Shown piece by piece: positions 9,189 through 17,365 of a stretch of DNA of 64,000 nt. The DNA is from an uncultured Bacteroidales bacterium. GTDB taxonomy: Bacteria > Bacteroidota > Bacteroidia > Bacteroidales > UBA932. Made by a program: the position numbers and the translations under genes. How positions within the stretch are numbered: position 1 is the stretch's first letter; the number at the start of each line of letters is the position of its first letter. The notes under the pieces are model-generated. The model was not told the DNA's origin and did no database searches. It saw nothing but the letters and a program-made list of their open reading frames with translations. The stretch covers positions 62,001-126,000 of the forward strand of contig CALVDQ010000002.1 in the NCBI GenBank assembly GCA_944326325.1. Direction: 5' to 3'.

Positions 9189-10055
9189 ATGTTTCCAAAA
9201 TCAATATCCGTGCTTCTGCCGCTTTTATTCTCGCTGCTGGCTGCTGCGCAGACAAGATCGTGGTCTGAAGGCGGGTGCGTCCCTGTGATGGACGTTTCGG
9301 ACGGTGACTCCCTCGTGTACCAGGCAGGCGAAAAGATGTCCTTTTCCATACATTATGAATGGGGCGTGATAGACTCCGATGTAGGCTGGGCCAATGTCGT
9401 GCTCGATACCCTGAGGGTGAACGGCGAGAAAGCCTTCCATTGCTCCGTATACGGCAGGACCACCAGGCTCTACGACCTTTTTTTTCCTGTCAGGGAGAAT
9501 TTCCAGTCATGGTTCACATACGACGGCCTGAGGCCGCTCCGGTTCACCAGGGATACGCATGAGGGCAAATATACCGCACGCAACACTTATGTCTACAGAC
9601 GCGGAGGCTTTGCCGGGGACCATATCCTGGCCGATGTCTATACTTCGAGCCGGGGGGACAGGTCGCTCGAACTGCCTCTGGATGCCTGTACCTTCGACCT
9701 TCCGGCCCTTTTCTTTTTCGCCCGGAACATGGATTTCGATGCGGTGACTCCAGGTGTCAAGTATCCCATGACCTTCGCCATCGACGACGATGTCTACAAT
9801 GTGTATTTCATCATGCGCGGCCGTGAGACCATCAAGGTGAGAGGCCTGGGTACCGTCAGGACGGTGAAGTTTTCCGCAAAGCTGATATCCGGGAACATAT
9901 TCACCGGGGAGGAGGACCTGTCGATATGGATCAGCGACGACGGGAACCGTCTGCCTGTGCTTTTCGAGGCGCCGATACTGGTTGGCGTGGCTTCGGGAAG
10001 GCTCACGGACTGGTCCGGACTGAAGCATCCTTTTTCGTCGCTGGTGAAGAAGTGA
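9189..10055 (+). CDS. Secreted DUF3108 domain protein
   Basis: 288 residues with a cleavable signal peptide (hydrophobic core LLPLLFSLLAAAQ) and a single beta-rich domain of the DUF3108 type. Typical landmarks are the N-terminal GEKMSFSIHYEWGVI and the middle FPVRENFQSWFT segment. Function is not established; the family is periplasmic or envelope associated. It begins 7 bases after dnaB, but there is no evident functional tie. No lipobox is present, so it is probably soluble in the periplasm. Confidence 0.82.
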   Translation: MFPKSISVLLPLLFSLLAAAQTRSWSEGGCVPVMDVSDGDSLVYQAGEKMSFSIHYEWGVIDSDVGWANVVLDTLRVNGEKAFHCSVYGRTTRLYDLFFPVRENFQSWFTYDGLRPLRFTRDTHEGKYTARNTYVYRRGGFAGDHILADVYTSSRGDRSLELPLDACTFDLPALFFFARNMDFDAVTPGVKYPMTFAIDDDVYNVYFIMRGRETIKVRGLGTVRTVKFSAKLISGNIFTGEEDLSIWISDDGNRLPVLFEAPILVGVASGRLTDWSGLKHPFSSLVKK

Positions 10056-10119
10056 CCGGGCACGGTCCATGCCTTTTGATGGAATCATGGAATTTTAAGC
10101 ATATAGAAAGACGGATATT

Positions 10120-10533
10120 ATGGCTAAGAACGAGATTTCCCACAAGGGAGTGATAACGGAGATTACGCCCGAAGCGACGACGGTCGAAATATTGTCGCTG
10201 TCAGCCTGCGCTGAATGTCATGCCAAAGGCCTTTGCGGACTGTCCGAGTCGAAGGTCAAGGAGATTTCAGTACCTACGGACCCGTATTCCGACAGGAAGG
10301 TGGGTGACGAGGTGGATGTCGTGCTGAAAAAATCGATGGGTATGAAGGCGGTATGGATATCTTATGTAATTCCTTTGTTCATTTTAATGATTTTAATATT
10401 ATCTTTGTCGTCCGTTACCGTACACGAAGTCTACGCAGGCTTGGGGGCGATAGGCGGTGTCGCGCTGTATTATCTTCTGATATACATATTCCGCGACAGA
10501 CTTGCAAAGGATTTCGTGTTCTATATAAAATAA
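10120..10533 (+). CDS. rseC: RseC/MucC-like SoxR-reducing system protein
   Basis: 137 residues with an N-terminal cysteine cluster (CAECHAKGLC) that may hold an Fe-S centre, then two membrane segments (around residues 79-98 and 103-122). RseC of Escherichia coli works with the Rsx/Rnf complex to keep SoxR reduced, and in Bacteroidetes the gene regularly stands directly before rnfB, as here (45 bases). I infer a role in assembling or supplying electrons to the Rnf complex rather than in SoxR control, since no soxR is visible. Confidence 0.88.
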   Translation: MAKNEISHKGVITEITPEATTVEILSLSACAECHAKGLCGLSESKVKEISVPTDPYSDRKVGDEVDVVLKKSMGMKAVWISYVIPLFILMILILSLSSVTVHEVYAGLGAIGGVALYYLLIYIFRDRLAKDFVFYIK

Positions 10534-10578
10534 AATGCATATAGGTGACATTAAAAACTAAATAAAACCTAAATTATA

Positions 10579-11502
10579 ATGACTACAACAATTATCTGGA
10601 CTATTGTGGCTATCACTGTCCTCGGAGTCCTGCTTGCGGTGGTCCTTTATCTTGTGGCCAATAAGTTCAAGGTAGAGGAGGACCCTCGTATCGATGAGGT
10701 GGAGAAAGTGATGCCCGGAGCCAATTGCGGAGGCTGCGGTTTCGCCGGTTGCCGCGCGTTTGCGCAATCATGCGTCGAATCCGCCAGTCTCGACAACAAT
10801 TTCTGTCCTGTAGGCGGAAATGAAGTTATGAAGAAGGTAGCGGCCGTCTTGGGACTTGAAGTACACGAAAAAGCTCCTATGGTGGCCGTTGTCCGTTGTA
10901 ACGGTACCTGCGCCAACAGGCCTGTGGTTAACGGTTACGACGGTCTCAAATCCTGCAAGGTGAAGGCTGCACTGTACAGCGGCGACACCGGTTGTTTCTA
11001 CGGCTGTCTCGGTTGCGGCGACTGTGTGGCAGCCTGCCAGTTCGGGGCAATTTCCATGGACCCGCAGACCGGCCTTCCGGTTGTGGACGAGGAGAAATGT
11101 ACCGCCTGCGGGGCCTGCGTCAAGGCGTGCCCCAAGAAAATCATCGAGCTCAGGAACAAGGGACCGAAGAACAGGAGGGTATTCGTTTCCTGCGTGAATA
11201 TGGAGAAGGGTGCGACTGCCCGCAAGGCCTGCTCCGCAGCCTGCATCGGGTGCGGGAAATGCGCCAAGGCCTGCCCGTTCGGTGCGATCACTGTCGAGCA
11301 CAATGTGGCCTACATTGATTTCAACAAGTGCAAGCTGTGCAGGAAATGTGTGGCTGAGTGTCCTACAGGTGCAATCCATGCGGTGAATTTCCCTGCCCTG
11401 CCTCCGAAGACGGAGCAGCCTGCAGTGAAACCTGTCGTAGCGCAGTCTGCCGCCGGGGCGAAACCGGAAGTGAAACCCGAACCACAGAAAAAGGAGGAGT
11501 AG
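10579..11502 (+). CDS. rnfB: Rnf electron transport complex subunit B
   Basis: Ferredoxin-like subunit that passes electrons from ferredoxin toward the membrane subunits. An N-terminal membrane anchor (residues 1-27) precedes the RnfB-specific cluster (CGGCGFAGC...C) and four ferredoxin-type [4Fe-4S] motifs: CLGCGDCVAAC, CTACGACVKAC, CIGCGKCAKAC and CKLCRKCVAEC. A Pro/Lys/Glu-rich tail closes the 307 residues. It is the long form, with more clusters than proteobacterial RnfB. rnfC begins 3 bases downstream. The complex couples ferredoxin:NAD+ electron flow to Na+ or H+ export. Confidence 0.96.
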   Translation: MTTTIIWTIVAITVLGVLLAVVLYLVANKFKVEEDPRIDEVEKVMPGANCGGCGFAGCRAFAQSCVESASLDNNFCPVGGNEVMKKVAAVLGLEVHEKAPMVAVVRCNGTCANRPVVNGYDGLKSCKVKAALYSGDTGCFYGCLGCGDCVAACQFGAISMDPQTGLPVVDEEKCTACGACVKACPKKIIELRNKGPKNRRVFVSCVNMEKGATARKACSAACIGCGKCAKACPFGAITVEHNVAYIDFNKCKLCRKCVAECPTGAIHAVNFPALPPKTEQPAVKPVVAQSAAGAKPEVKPEPQKKEE

Positions 11503-11505
11503 ACC

Positions 11506-12867
11506 ATGAAGAAGACATTTTCAATAGGCGGTGTCCATCCCGATGACAAGAAAATCTCGGCAGGGTGCAGGATAGAGACTCTTCCTGTCCCTAAGACAGT
11601 ATATATATCGATGGCCCAGCATCTCGGAGGCCCGGCCAAGGCAGTGGTCGCCGCCGGTGACAAGGTGAAGACGGGGCAGGTGATAGGCGAGCCTACGGGA
11701 TTCATTTCGGCTTACGTACATTCTTCCGTGTCAGGCACGGTGAAGTCTGTCGGGCTGCGCAAGGACATAGTCGGTATCCCTGTGGTACACGTGGAGATAG
11801 AGGTCGAGGGAGACGAGTGGATGGAGGGTATAGATACTTCCGATACGCTTGTTACGGATATTCCGCAGGACCCGAAGTTCATTGTGGACAGGATCAAGTC
11901 CAACGGCGTGGTCGGTCTCGGCGGTGCCACCTTCCCTACGAACGTGAAGCTTTGCCCTCCTCCTGACAAGAAGGCCGACATCCTGATCCTGAACGGTGCG
12001 GAGTGCGAGCCTTACCTTACTTCCGACTACCGTATTATGATAGAGAAACCGCGCCAGATCGTGGTCGGGGCAGCTCTGATGAAACGTGTTCTCGGGGTCG
12101 GCAGGGTAGTGATAGGCATCGAGGAGAACAAGCCTGAGGCCATAGCTTCCATGGGCGAGGCGGCAAAGGCCCTTGCGGCGGTATCTCCGGACTATTCGGG
12201 TATCGAGGTCATGACCCTGAAGAAGAAGTATCCGCAGGGCGGTGAAAAGCAGCTTATAGATGCCGTAGTGCACAGGCAGGTGAAGTCCATGGGACTTCCT
12301 ATTGATGTCGGAGCCGTAGTACAGAATGTAGCAACGTCTCTGGCTGTCTATGATGCCGTGCAGAAGAACAGGCCGCTCATCGACAATACTGTAACGGTGA
12401 CCGGAGAATGTTTCCCTAAACAGAGCAACCTGCTGGTGCGTGTGGGTACTCCGATTTCCTATATTATAGATTACCTCGGAGGTGTTCCCGAGACAGCCGC
12501 CAAGGTTGTCAGCGGCGGTCCGATGATGGGCAAGGCGATTTCGAACCTTGATGCCGCCACCCTGAAAGGCACATCTTCCGTGCTCTTCCTGACCGAAGCG
12601 CAGACGAAGAGGCAGCCGGAAACAAACTGTATCCGTTGCGGCAAATGTGCGGAAGCCTGCCCGATGGGGCTCGAGCCTTTCCTTCTCAACAAGCTCGCGC
12701 GTAACGGCATGATGGACGAACTCGAGCAGAACGCCGTCCAGGACTGCATCGAGTGCGGCTGCTGTCTCTACAGTTGCCCGGCATACATTCCTTTGCTGGA
12801 TACCATCCGTATGGCCAAGGGTGAAGTGATAAAGATCATAAGGAGCCGGACAGCCCCTAAGAAATAA
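11506..12867 (+). CDS. rnfC: Rnf electron transport complex subunit C
   Basis: Peripheral NADH- and FMN-binding subunit. The 453-residue protein has the N-terminal barrel-sandwich segment (GDKVKTGQVIGEPTGFISAY), the Rossmann-like FMN/NADH region with GVVGLGGATFPT and NGAECEPYLT, and two [4Fe-4S] motifs near the end (CIRCGKCAEAC and CIECGCCLYSC). It lacks the long C-terminal repeat extension seen in some proteobacterial RnfC. The gene is 3 bases after rnfB with a GGAGG ribosome-binding site in rnfB's stop region. Confidence 0.97.
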   Translation: MKKTFSIGGVHPDDKKISAGCRIETLPVPKTVYISMAQHLGGPAKAVVAAGDKVKTGQVIGEPTGFISAYVHSSVSGTVKSVGLRKDIVGIPVVHVEIEVEGDEWMEGIDTSDTLVTDIPQDPKFIVDRIKSNGVVGLGGATFPTNVKLCPPPDKKADILILNGAECEPYLTSDYRIMIEKPRQIVVGAALMKRVLGVGRVVIGIEENKPEAIASMGEAAKALAAVSPDYSGIEVMTLKKKYPQGGEKQLIDAVVHRQVKSMGLPIDVGAVVQNVATSLAVYDAVQKNRPLIDNTVTVTGECFPKQSNLLVRVGTPISYIIDYLGGVPETAAKVVSGGPMMGKAISNLDAATLKGTSSVLFLTEAQTKRQPETNCIRCGKCAEACPMGLEPFLLNKLARNGMMDELEQNAVQDCIECGCCLYSCPAYIPLLDTIRMAKGEVIKIIRSRTAPKK

Positions 12868-12891
12868 CGAATATTAAACAGATAGAATAAG

Positions 12892-13878
12892 ATGAACAAA
12901 CTATTGGTTTCACCGTCACCGCATATACACAGCAAGACATCCACCAGGAGCCTCATGCTGGATGTGGTGATTGCGCTCCTGCCGTCAGTGATAGTGTCCA
13001 TACTCTTCTACGGGTGGTCGGCAGTGACAATACTTGCAAGCAGCGTGATATTCTGCGTACTGCTGGAGTACCTCATCACAAGATATCTTCTCCGTCGTCC
13101 GAATACCATCGGAGACTGGTCGGCTGTCGTCACGGGAATCATCCTTGCCCTCAACCTGCCTTCGACAGCTCCGTGGTGGGTGGCCATGATAGGTGCTGTC
13201 GTGGCTATCGGCGTCGCCAAGATGACTTTCGGAGGTCTCGGACAGAATGTCTTCAACCCGGCGATAACCGGGCGTGTGTTCCTCCTCATCTCCTTCCCTG
13301 CGATCATGACTACCTGGGGCGGGGCGAAGGGTTTTATCGGTGGTGTGGACGCAGTTTCCGGTGCCACCCCTCTCGGGATTGTCAAGGAGGGGCTTGCCCA
13401 GGGCATGACCCTCGACCAGATTTTCGATCTGAACAATTTCTCATACGCCCAGATGCTCTTTGTCAACATCGGGGGTTCTGCAGGCGAGATATCGGCTCTT
13501 GCAGTGATTGCCGGTTTCATCTATCTCCTTGCCCGCAAGGTTATCAGACCGTATATCACCTTGTCGGTACTCCTTACGGTGGCGGTGTTCTCCGGAATAT
13601 TCTGGCTTATAGACCCGTCCCAGTATACTGATCCGCTCTTCAACCTTCTGACCGGAGGCGTGCTTCTCGGTTCCGTGTTCATGGCCACCGACTATGTGAC
13701 CTCGCCTATGAGTGACAAGGGAGGAATTATCTTCGGAATAGGTATCGGGTTGATAACCATGTTGATAAGGTATTTCGGCTCATATCCGGAAGGTATGTCG
13801 TTCGCTATCCTTATCATGAACTCCACCGTGCCTCTTATCAATAAGTTCTGCAAACAAAAGAAATTCGGGAGGGCTTGA
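12892..13878 (+). CDS. rnfD: Rnf electron transport complex subunit D
   Basis: Integral membrane subunit with about nine or ten hydrophobic spans in 328 residues. The covalent FMN attachment motif SGATPLG is visible near residues 155-161, with the Thr as the expected flavinylation site. It also carries the NPAITGRVF signature. The stop codon region abuts rnfG, whose ATG lies two bases downstream. Confidence 0.97.
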   Translation: MNKLLVSPSPHIHSKTSTRSLMLDVVIALLPSVIVSILFYGWSAVTILASSVIFCVLLEYLITRYLLRRPNTIGDWSAVVTGIILALNLPSTAPWWVAMIGAVVAIGVAKMTFGGLGQNVFNPAITGRVFLLISFPAIMTTWGGAKGFIGGVDAVSGATPLGIVKEGLAQGMTLDQIFDLNNFSYAQMLFVNIGGSAGEISALAVIAGFIYLLARKVIRPYITLSVLLTVAVFSGIFWLIDPSQYTDPLFNLLTGGVLLGSVFMATDYVTSPMSDKGGIIFGIGIGLITMLIRYFGSYPEGMSFAILIMNSTVPLINKFCKQKKFGRA

Positions 13879-13880
13879 CA

Positions 13881-14522
13881 ATGGCAATACAATCTTCATT
13901 CAAGAACATGACACTCTGCCTTTTCGCCGTGTGCATTGTGTCTTCGGCCTTGCTTGCAGCCGTATATGCTGTAACGAAGGAGCCTATCGAAGCGGCGGAT
14001 CATGCCAAGACGATAAGTTCGATTGCCAGGGTCGTACCCGAGTTCGAGGGTGACCCGGTGAGTGCCACGGTAGAAGTCGGAGGCAAGGAATATTCTTATT
14101 ATACAGTGAGCAAGGACGGCAGACCTGTAGGCTATGCAATAACTTCCTCTTCCGTCGGATACGGCGGACCTGTTGTCCTGATGGTGGGAATAACCTCGGA
14201 CAGGGTGGTCTACAATACTGTAGTCCTTTCCCAGGCCGAGACTCCGGGCCTCGGTGCCAAATGTGTGGAGCCGGCTTTCGCCGACCAGTTCAAGAACCTT
14301 GATCCGGGGCAGAAGAAGATGGCGGTGAAGAAGGATGGAGGAGATATAGATGCCATCACGGCTTCTACCATCACTTCGAGGGCTTATATAAAGGCTGTGG
14401 AGACTGCCGTGGCCGTATATGACGTGATAGTGACAGGACAGGATTCCGGTGCCGTCGATGCTGCATCCGGGGCCACACTGGAGGCTGATGCCCCAGGAGA
14501 AGGCACAGAAGAAAACAAATAA
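13881..14522 (+). CDS. rnfG: Rnf electron transport complex subunit G
   Basis: Membrane-anchored, mostly periplasmic flavoprotein of 213 residues. One N-terminal membrane segment precedes the FMN-binding domain, with the attachment motif TASTITS around residues 160-166 (Thr163 the likely site) and the conserved ETPGLGA segment. I chose ATG 13881 rather than the upstream TTG at 13875, which overlaps rnfD. The C-terminal tail is Ala/Asp/Glu rich and probably disordered. Confidence 0.95.
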   Translation: MAIQSSFKNMTLCLFAVCIVSSALLAAVYAVTKEPIEAADHAKTISSIARVVPEFEGDPVSATVEVGGKEYSYYTVSKDGRPVGYAITSSSVGYGGPVVLMVGITSDRVVYNTVVLSQAETPGLGAKCVEPAFADQFKNLDPGQKKMAVKKDGGDIDAITASTITSRAYIKAVETAVAVYDVIVTGQDSGAVDAASGATLEADAPGEGTEENK

Positions 14523-14534
14523 AGGAGGAATGAT

Positions 14535-15125
14535 ATGGGAAAAATGCAACTTATAACCAAAGGCTTTGTAAAGGAGAACCCTACATTCTCCCTTCTTCTG
14601 GGTATGTGTCCGACGCTTGCGACCACTACCTCGGCAATCAACGGCCTGAGTATGGGACTTGCCACACTTTTCGTGCTTGTCCTTTCGAATATGGCCATCT
14701 CGGCTACGGCTCCGTATATTCCGGACAAAGTACGTATCCCTGCATACATTGTCATCATCGCTGCGTTCGTGACGATCCTGCAGCTTGTGATGCAGGCATT
14801 CACTCCTGATATTTACCAGACTCTCGGTCTGTTCATCCCTCTTATCGTGGTGAACTGTATTGTCCTCGGAAGGGCCGAGGCGTTCGCCAACAAGAACGGG
14901 GTGGTCGATTCCGCCTGCGACGGTCTGGGTATCGGTATCGGTTTTACCTTTGCCCTTACTCTCCTGGGAATTGTCAGGGAGATGCTGGGAAGCGGTTCCG
15001 CTTTCGGCTTCAAGTTCATTTCCGGTGACGGTATCCTCGTGTTTGTGCTTGCTCCTGGAGCTTTCCTTGCGCTGGCATACCTTATCGTGATATTCAGGAA
15101 ACTGACGGCGGCGAAGGGTGAATAA
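14535..15125 (+). CDS. rnfE: Rnf electron transport complex subunit E
   Basis: Integral membrane subunit of the NqrD/RnfE family, 196 residues with six hydrophobic spans. It opens MGKMQLITKGFVKENPTFSL and has the family motifs LGMCPTLATT and ENcontext VNCIVLGRAEAFA, whose cysteines form half of the intramembrane Fe-S site shared with RnfA. An AGGAGG ribosome-binding site precedes it. Confidence 0.96.
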   Translation: MGKMQLITKGFVKENPTFSLLLGMCPTLATTTSAINGLSMGLATLFVLVLSNMAISATAPYIPDKVRIPAYIVIIAAFVTILQLVMQAFTPDIYQTLGLFIPLIVVNCIVLGRAEAFANKNGVVDSACDGLGIGIGFTFALTLLGIVREMLGSGSAFGFKFISGDGILVFVLAPGAFLALAYLIVIFRKLTAAKGE

Positions 15126-15143
15126 CTTTAAAATGAATAGGTT

Positions 15144-15743
15144 ATGGAATATATATTGATTATCATATCAGCGATATTCGTCAACAATATCCTGCTTTCC
15201 CAGTTCATGGGAATATGTCCGTTCCTCGGGGTTTCCAACAAGCTGAGCACGGCTGTGGGTATGTCGGGCGCCGTTTGTTTCGTGATTACCCTTGCGACGC
15301 TGGTGACTTATCTGTTCCAGTATTACGTGCTGGTGCCGCTGCATATCGAGTTCATGCAGACTATCGCGTTCATCCTCATCATCGCCGCGCTGGTGCAGAT
15401 GGTGGAGATCGTGCTGAAGAAGGTGAGTCCGTCGCTGTACCAGGCTCTGGGTATCTTCCTGCCGCTCATCACGACCAACTGTGCTGTCCTCGGTGTCGCC
15501 CTTATGGTGGTTACCAAGGAATTCACTTACGGCGGGGAGCCTCATCTCCTGAATCTGGGAGAGTCTGTAGTGTTCGCGTTCGCGACTTCCCTGGGTTTCG
15601 GCCTTGCGATGATCCTTTTCGCAGGTCTCAGGGAGCAGATTGCTCTTAACAAGGTACCTAAGGCGTTCCAGGGTATTCCTATCGCCCTTGTCACCGCGAG
15701 TATCCTTGCCATGGCTTTCATGGGATTCTCAGGACTTGTGTAA
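15144..15743 (+). CDS. rnfA: Rnf electron transport complex subunit A
   Basis: Integral membrane subunit of the NqrE/RnfA family, 199 residues with six spans. It carries FMGICPFLGVSNK and TTNCAVLGVAL, whose cysteines pair with those of RnfE to hold the intramembrane Fe-S cluster. The order rnfB-C-D-G-E-A is the standard one. The stop codon shares one base with the ATG of the next small gene. Confidence 0.96.
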   Translation: MEYILIIISAIFVNNILLSQFMGICPFLGVSNKLSTAVGMSGAVCFVITLATLVTYLFQYYVLVPLHIEFMQTIAFILIIAALVQMVEIVLKKVSPSLYQALGIFLPLITTNCAVLGVALMVVTKEFTYGGEPHLLNLGESVVFAFATSLGFGLAMILFAGLREQIALNKVPKAFQGIPIALVTASILAMAFMGFSGLV

Positions 15744-15967
15744 TGGAGTCCTCACAGTTTGAAAAGCATACACCCGGGTCACCTGAAGAATGGTTCGACC
15801 TGGGTGTATTTTATCGTCGGAACGCGCGTTTCGGCGAGGCTATGAATGCTTTCATGCAGGCGGCTCTCACCACGGACGATGAGACCATGAAAGCGAAAGC
15901 TATTGCTTCTGTCGAGCTCATTCGGGACATCAACGGCTTTGTCAATACGGATCTCATGAATCCTTGA
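15743..15967 (+). CDS. Small TPR-like protein coupled to rnfA
   Basis: 74 residues, opening MESSQFEKHTPGSPEEWFDL. The segment around residues 13-45 (EEWFDLGVFYRRNARFGEAMNAFMQA) reads as a tetratricopeptide-like helix pair, followed by a further helix. No signal peptide is present. It overlaps the rnfA stop by one base, so it is translationally coupled and probably belongs to the Rnf operon, perhaps as an assembly or accessory factor. That role is inferred from position only. Confidence 0.75.
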   Translation: MESSQFEKHTPGSPEEWFDLGVFYRRNARFGEAMNAFMQAALTTDDETMKAKAIASVELIRDINGFVNTDLMNP

Positions 15968-16125
15968 TTTGTCGCGTCGTAGTATTGTTCGGAGGCGGTG
16001 TGGGCCTTTTCGGGAGAAAAAAGGTGTATTAACGAAAATATTCAAGATTATCTCCAGACCTGCCTGCCGTTCTCGTATGTAAATATACGTCTCTGCTCTC
16101 CCCTTGGTAAAAGATTGACCGGATA

Positions 16126-16722
16126 TCAGAATCGGTAGCGGACAGATAGAGCCGGAATAAATCCCAACCACCCGTGATCATAATATCCTGTCTTCCCCTT
16201 GAGGTATCTCATCGTCACCATTGAATTGCTGTCGGTCTTGATTCCGATGATTTTCCCGTTTGCGTGCATACCGAAGTAAGGGCGGATGTCGACGGCTATC
16301 TGCAGAGGAAACCAGAATGTGTATTCAAGACCGGCCTGTACTGCAAGTGCGAGCATAAAACCGTAGTCCCCGCTCTGGATAGGATGGAATTCGCCGACGT
16401 TTCCGTAGTGTATCCTGTCGAAGACAGATCCGAGCGAGATCCCCGGTCCGGCGTGCAGCGACCAGCTGCCTCTGTCAGTCCATGCTGGCCTTGCGATTAT
16501 GAAGTTGTAGAGCACGGTAGCCTTGACACCGGGCGTGGATGAACTGCTGTATCCGAAATCGAGTCCCAGATCTGTCTGTATGAAGCTCTTCTTCCCCATA
16601 TCGTGCTGGTAGCTCATTTCAAACCCCATCGCTCCTATCCTGCCTCCGAGAGCCCTCGGCTGGGCGAAGGCTGAAATACATCCTGTCAGGCAGATTGCAA
16701 TCAACGTCGTTATCCGTTTCAT
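16126..16722 (-). CDS. Outer-membrane beta-barrel protein (copy 1)
   Basis: 198 residues with a signal peptide (MKRITTLIAICLTGCISAFAQ), alternating hydrophobic strands and a C-terminal aromatic residue (SVRYRF), the mark of a BamA-inserted barrel of about eight strands. I chose the internal Met at 16722, which has AAGGA before it, rather than the frame's first Met at 16749, which lies in the preceding terminator. It is a paralogue of the neighbour at 16805-17266. Function is unknown; small porin-like proteins of this type are common in Bacteroidetes. Confidence 0.8.
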   Translation of the reverse strand: MKRITTLIAICLTGCISAFAQPRALGGRIGAMGFEMSYQHDMGKKSFIQTDLGLDFGYSSSSTPGVKATVLYNFIIARPAWTDRGSWSLHAGPGISLGSVFDRIHYGNVGEFHPIQSGDYGFMLALAVQAGLEYTFWFPLQIAVDIRPYFGMHANGKIIGIKTDSNSMVTMRYLKGKTGYYDHGWLGFIPALSVRYRF

Positions 16723-16732
16723 ATTGTCCTTG

Positions 16733-16761
16733 AAAAAAGAACTGGCCATTTTACGGCCAGT
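16733..16761 (-). terminator. Intrinsic terminator between the two barrel genes
   Basis: On the minus strand ACTGGCC and GGCCAGT (16761-16741) form a perfect 7-base-pair stem with loop GTAAAAT, followed by a T-rich run. It ends the 16805-17266 gene but finishes only about ten bases before the start codon of the next one. Confidence 0.85.
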
Positions 16762-16804
16762 CCAATATTTATCTTTTGTTTTATTACCGGAATCAGTCTG
16801 CGCC

Positions 16805-17266
16805 CTAGAATCTGTACCTTACGGACAGGGACGGGATAAAGCCGTAGAGACCTTCCCTGAAGAAGTAGGCGTGTCCGTTAACTGCCCAGAAGCCGAACTG
16901 AGGCTTGAGGTCTACGGCAAGCTGGAGAGGGAACCAGAATGTATATTCAAGTCCTATCTGTCCCTGTACGGCAAAGTTTACTGCATTGTTGAATCCCAGG
17001 GCAAGACCCGGACCTGCATAGAATCCCCATTCACCCTGGCTTGTCCAGGCAGGCTGTGCAATCATGAAGTTATAGGTAGAGGATATGTCGAAGCTGTCGA
17101 ATCCGAAAGTACCGAGATTAGCCTCGACAAAGTTTGCTCCCCCGAGGTTGTGCTGATAGCTGATTTCCGTATTGAATCCCCATCTGAGACCGATAGCCTT
17201 CGGTTGAGCTGTAGCGGCTACGGCAAATCCCAGCACCATAACTGCAGCAATAAGAATCTTTTTCAT
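16805..17266 (-). CDS. Outer-membrane beta-barrel protein (copy 2)
   Basis: 153 residues: signal peptide ending AATAQ, then a compact barrel sequence that ends SVRYRF, identical to the end of copy 1. Shared segments such as SYQHN/SYQHD, IGLEYTFWFPLQLAVD and FIPALSVRYRF/FIPSLSVRYRF show tandem duplication. It has its own TAnnTTTG promoter and a strong terminator, so it can be expressed alone. No ligand or function is evident. Confidence 0.82.
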   Translation of the reverse strand: MKKILIAAVMVLGFAVAATAQPKAIGLRWGFNTEISYQHNLGGANFVEANLGTFGFDSFDISSTYNFMIAQPAWTSQGEWGFYAGPGLALGFNNAVNFAVQGQIGLEYTFWFPLQLAVDLKPQFGFWAVNGHAYFFREGLYGFIPSLSVRYRF

Positions 17267-17290
17267 TGTAATAAAATTTTAGTTTATCTA

Positions 17291-17298
17291 CAAATATA
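17291..17298 (-). promoter_or_regulatory. TAnnTTTG -7 box before the barrel gene at 16805-17266
   Basis: TATATTTG on the minus strand lies 24 bases before the ATG at 17266. A TTG lies upstream at a spacing slightly longer than usual, so the -33 assignment is weak. Confidence 0.6.
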
Positions 17299-17365
17299 GG
17301 CTTTTTATGCCGAGTTCCATGCAATTTTCGGAATTTCTTTTCGTGCTGGTTCTTGCCGGTTCGTT

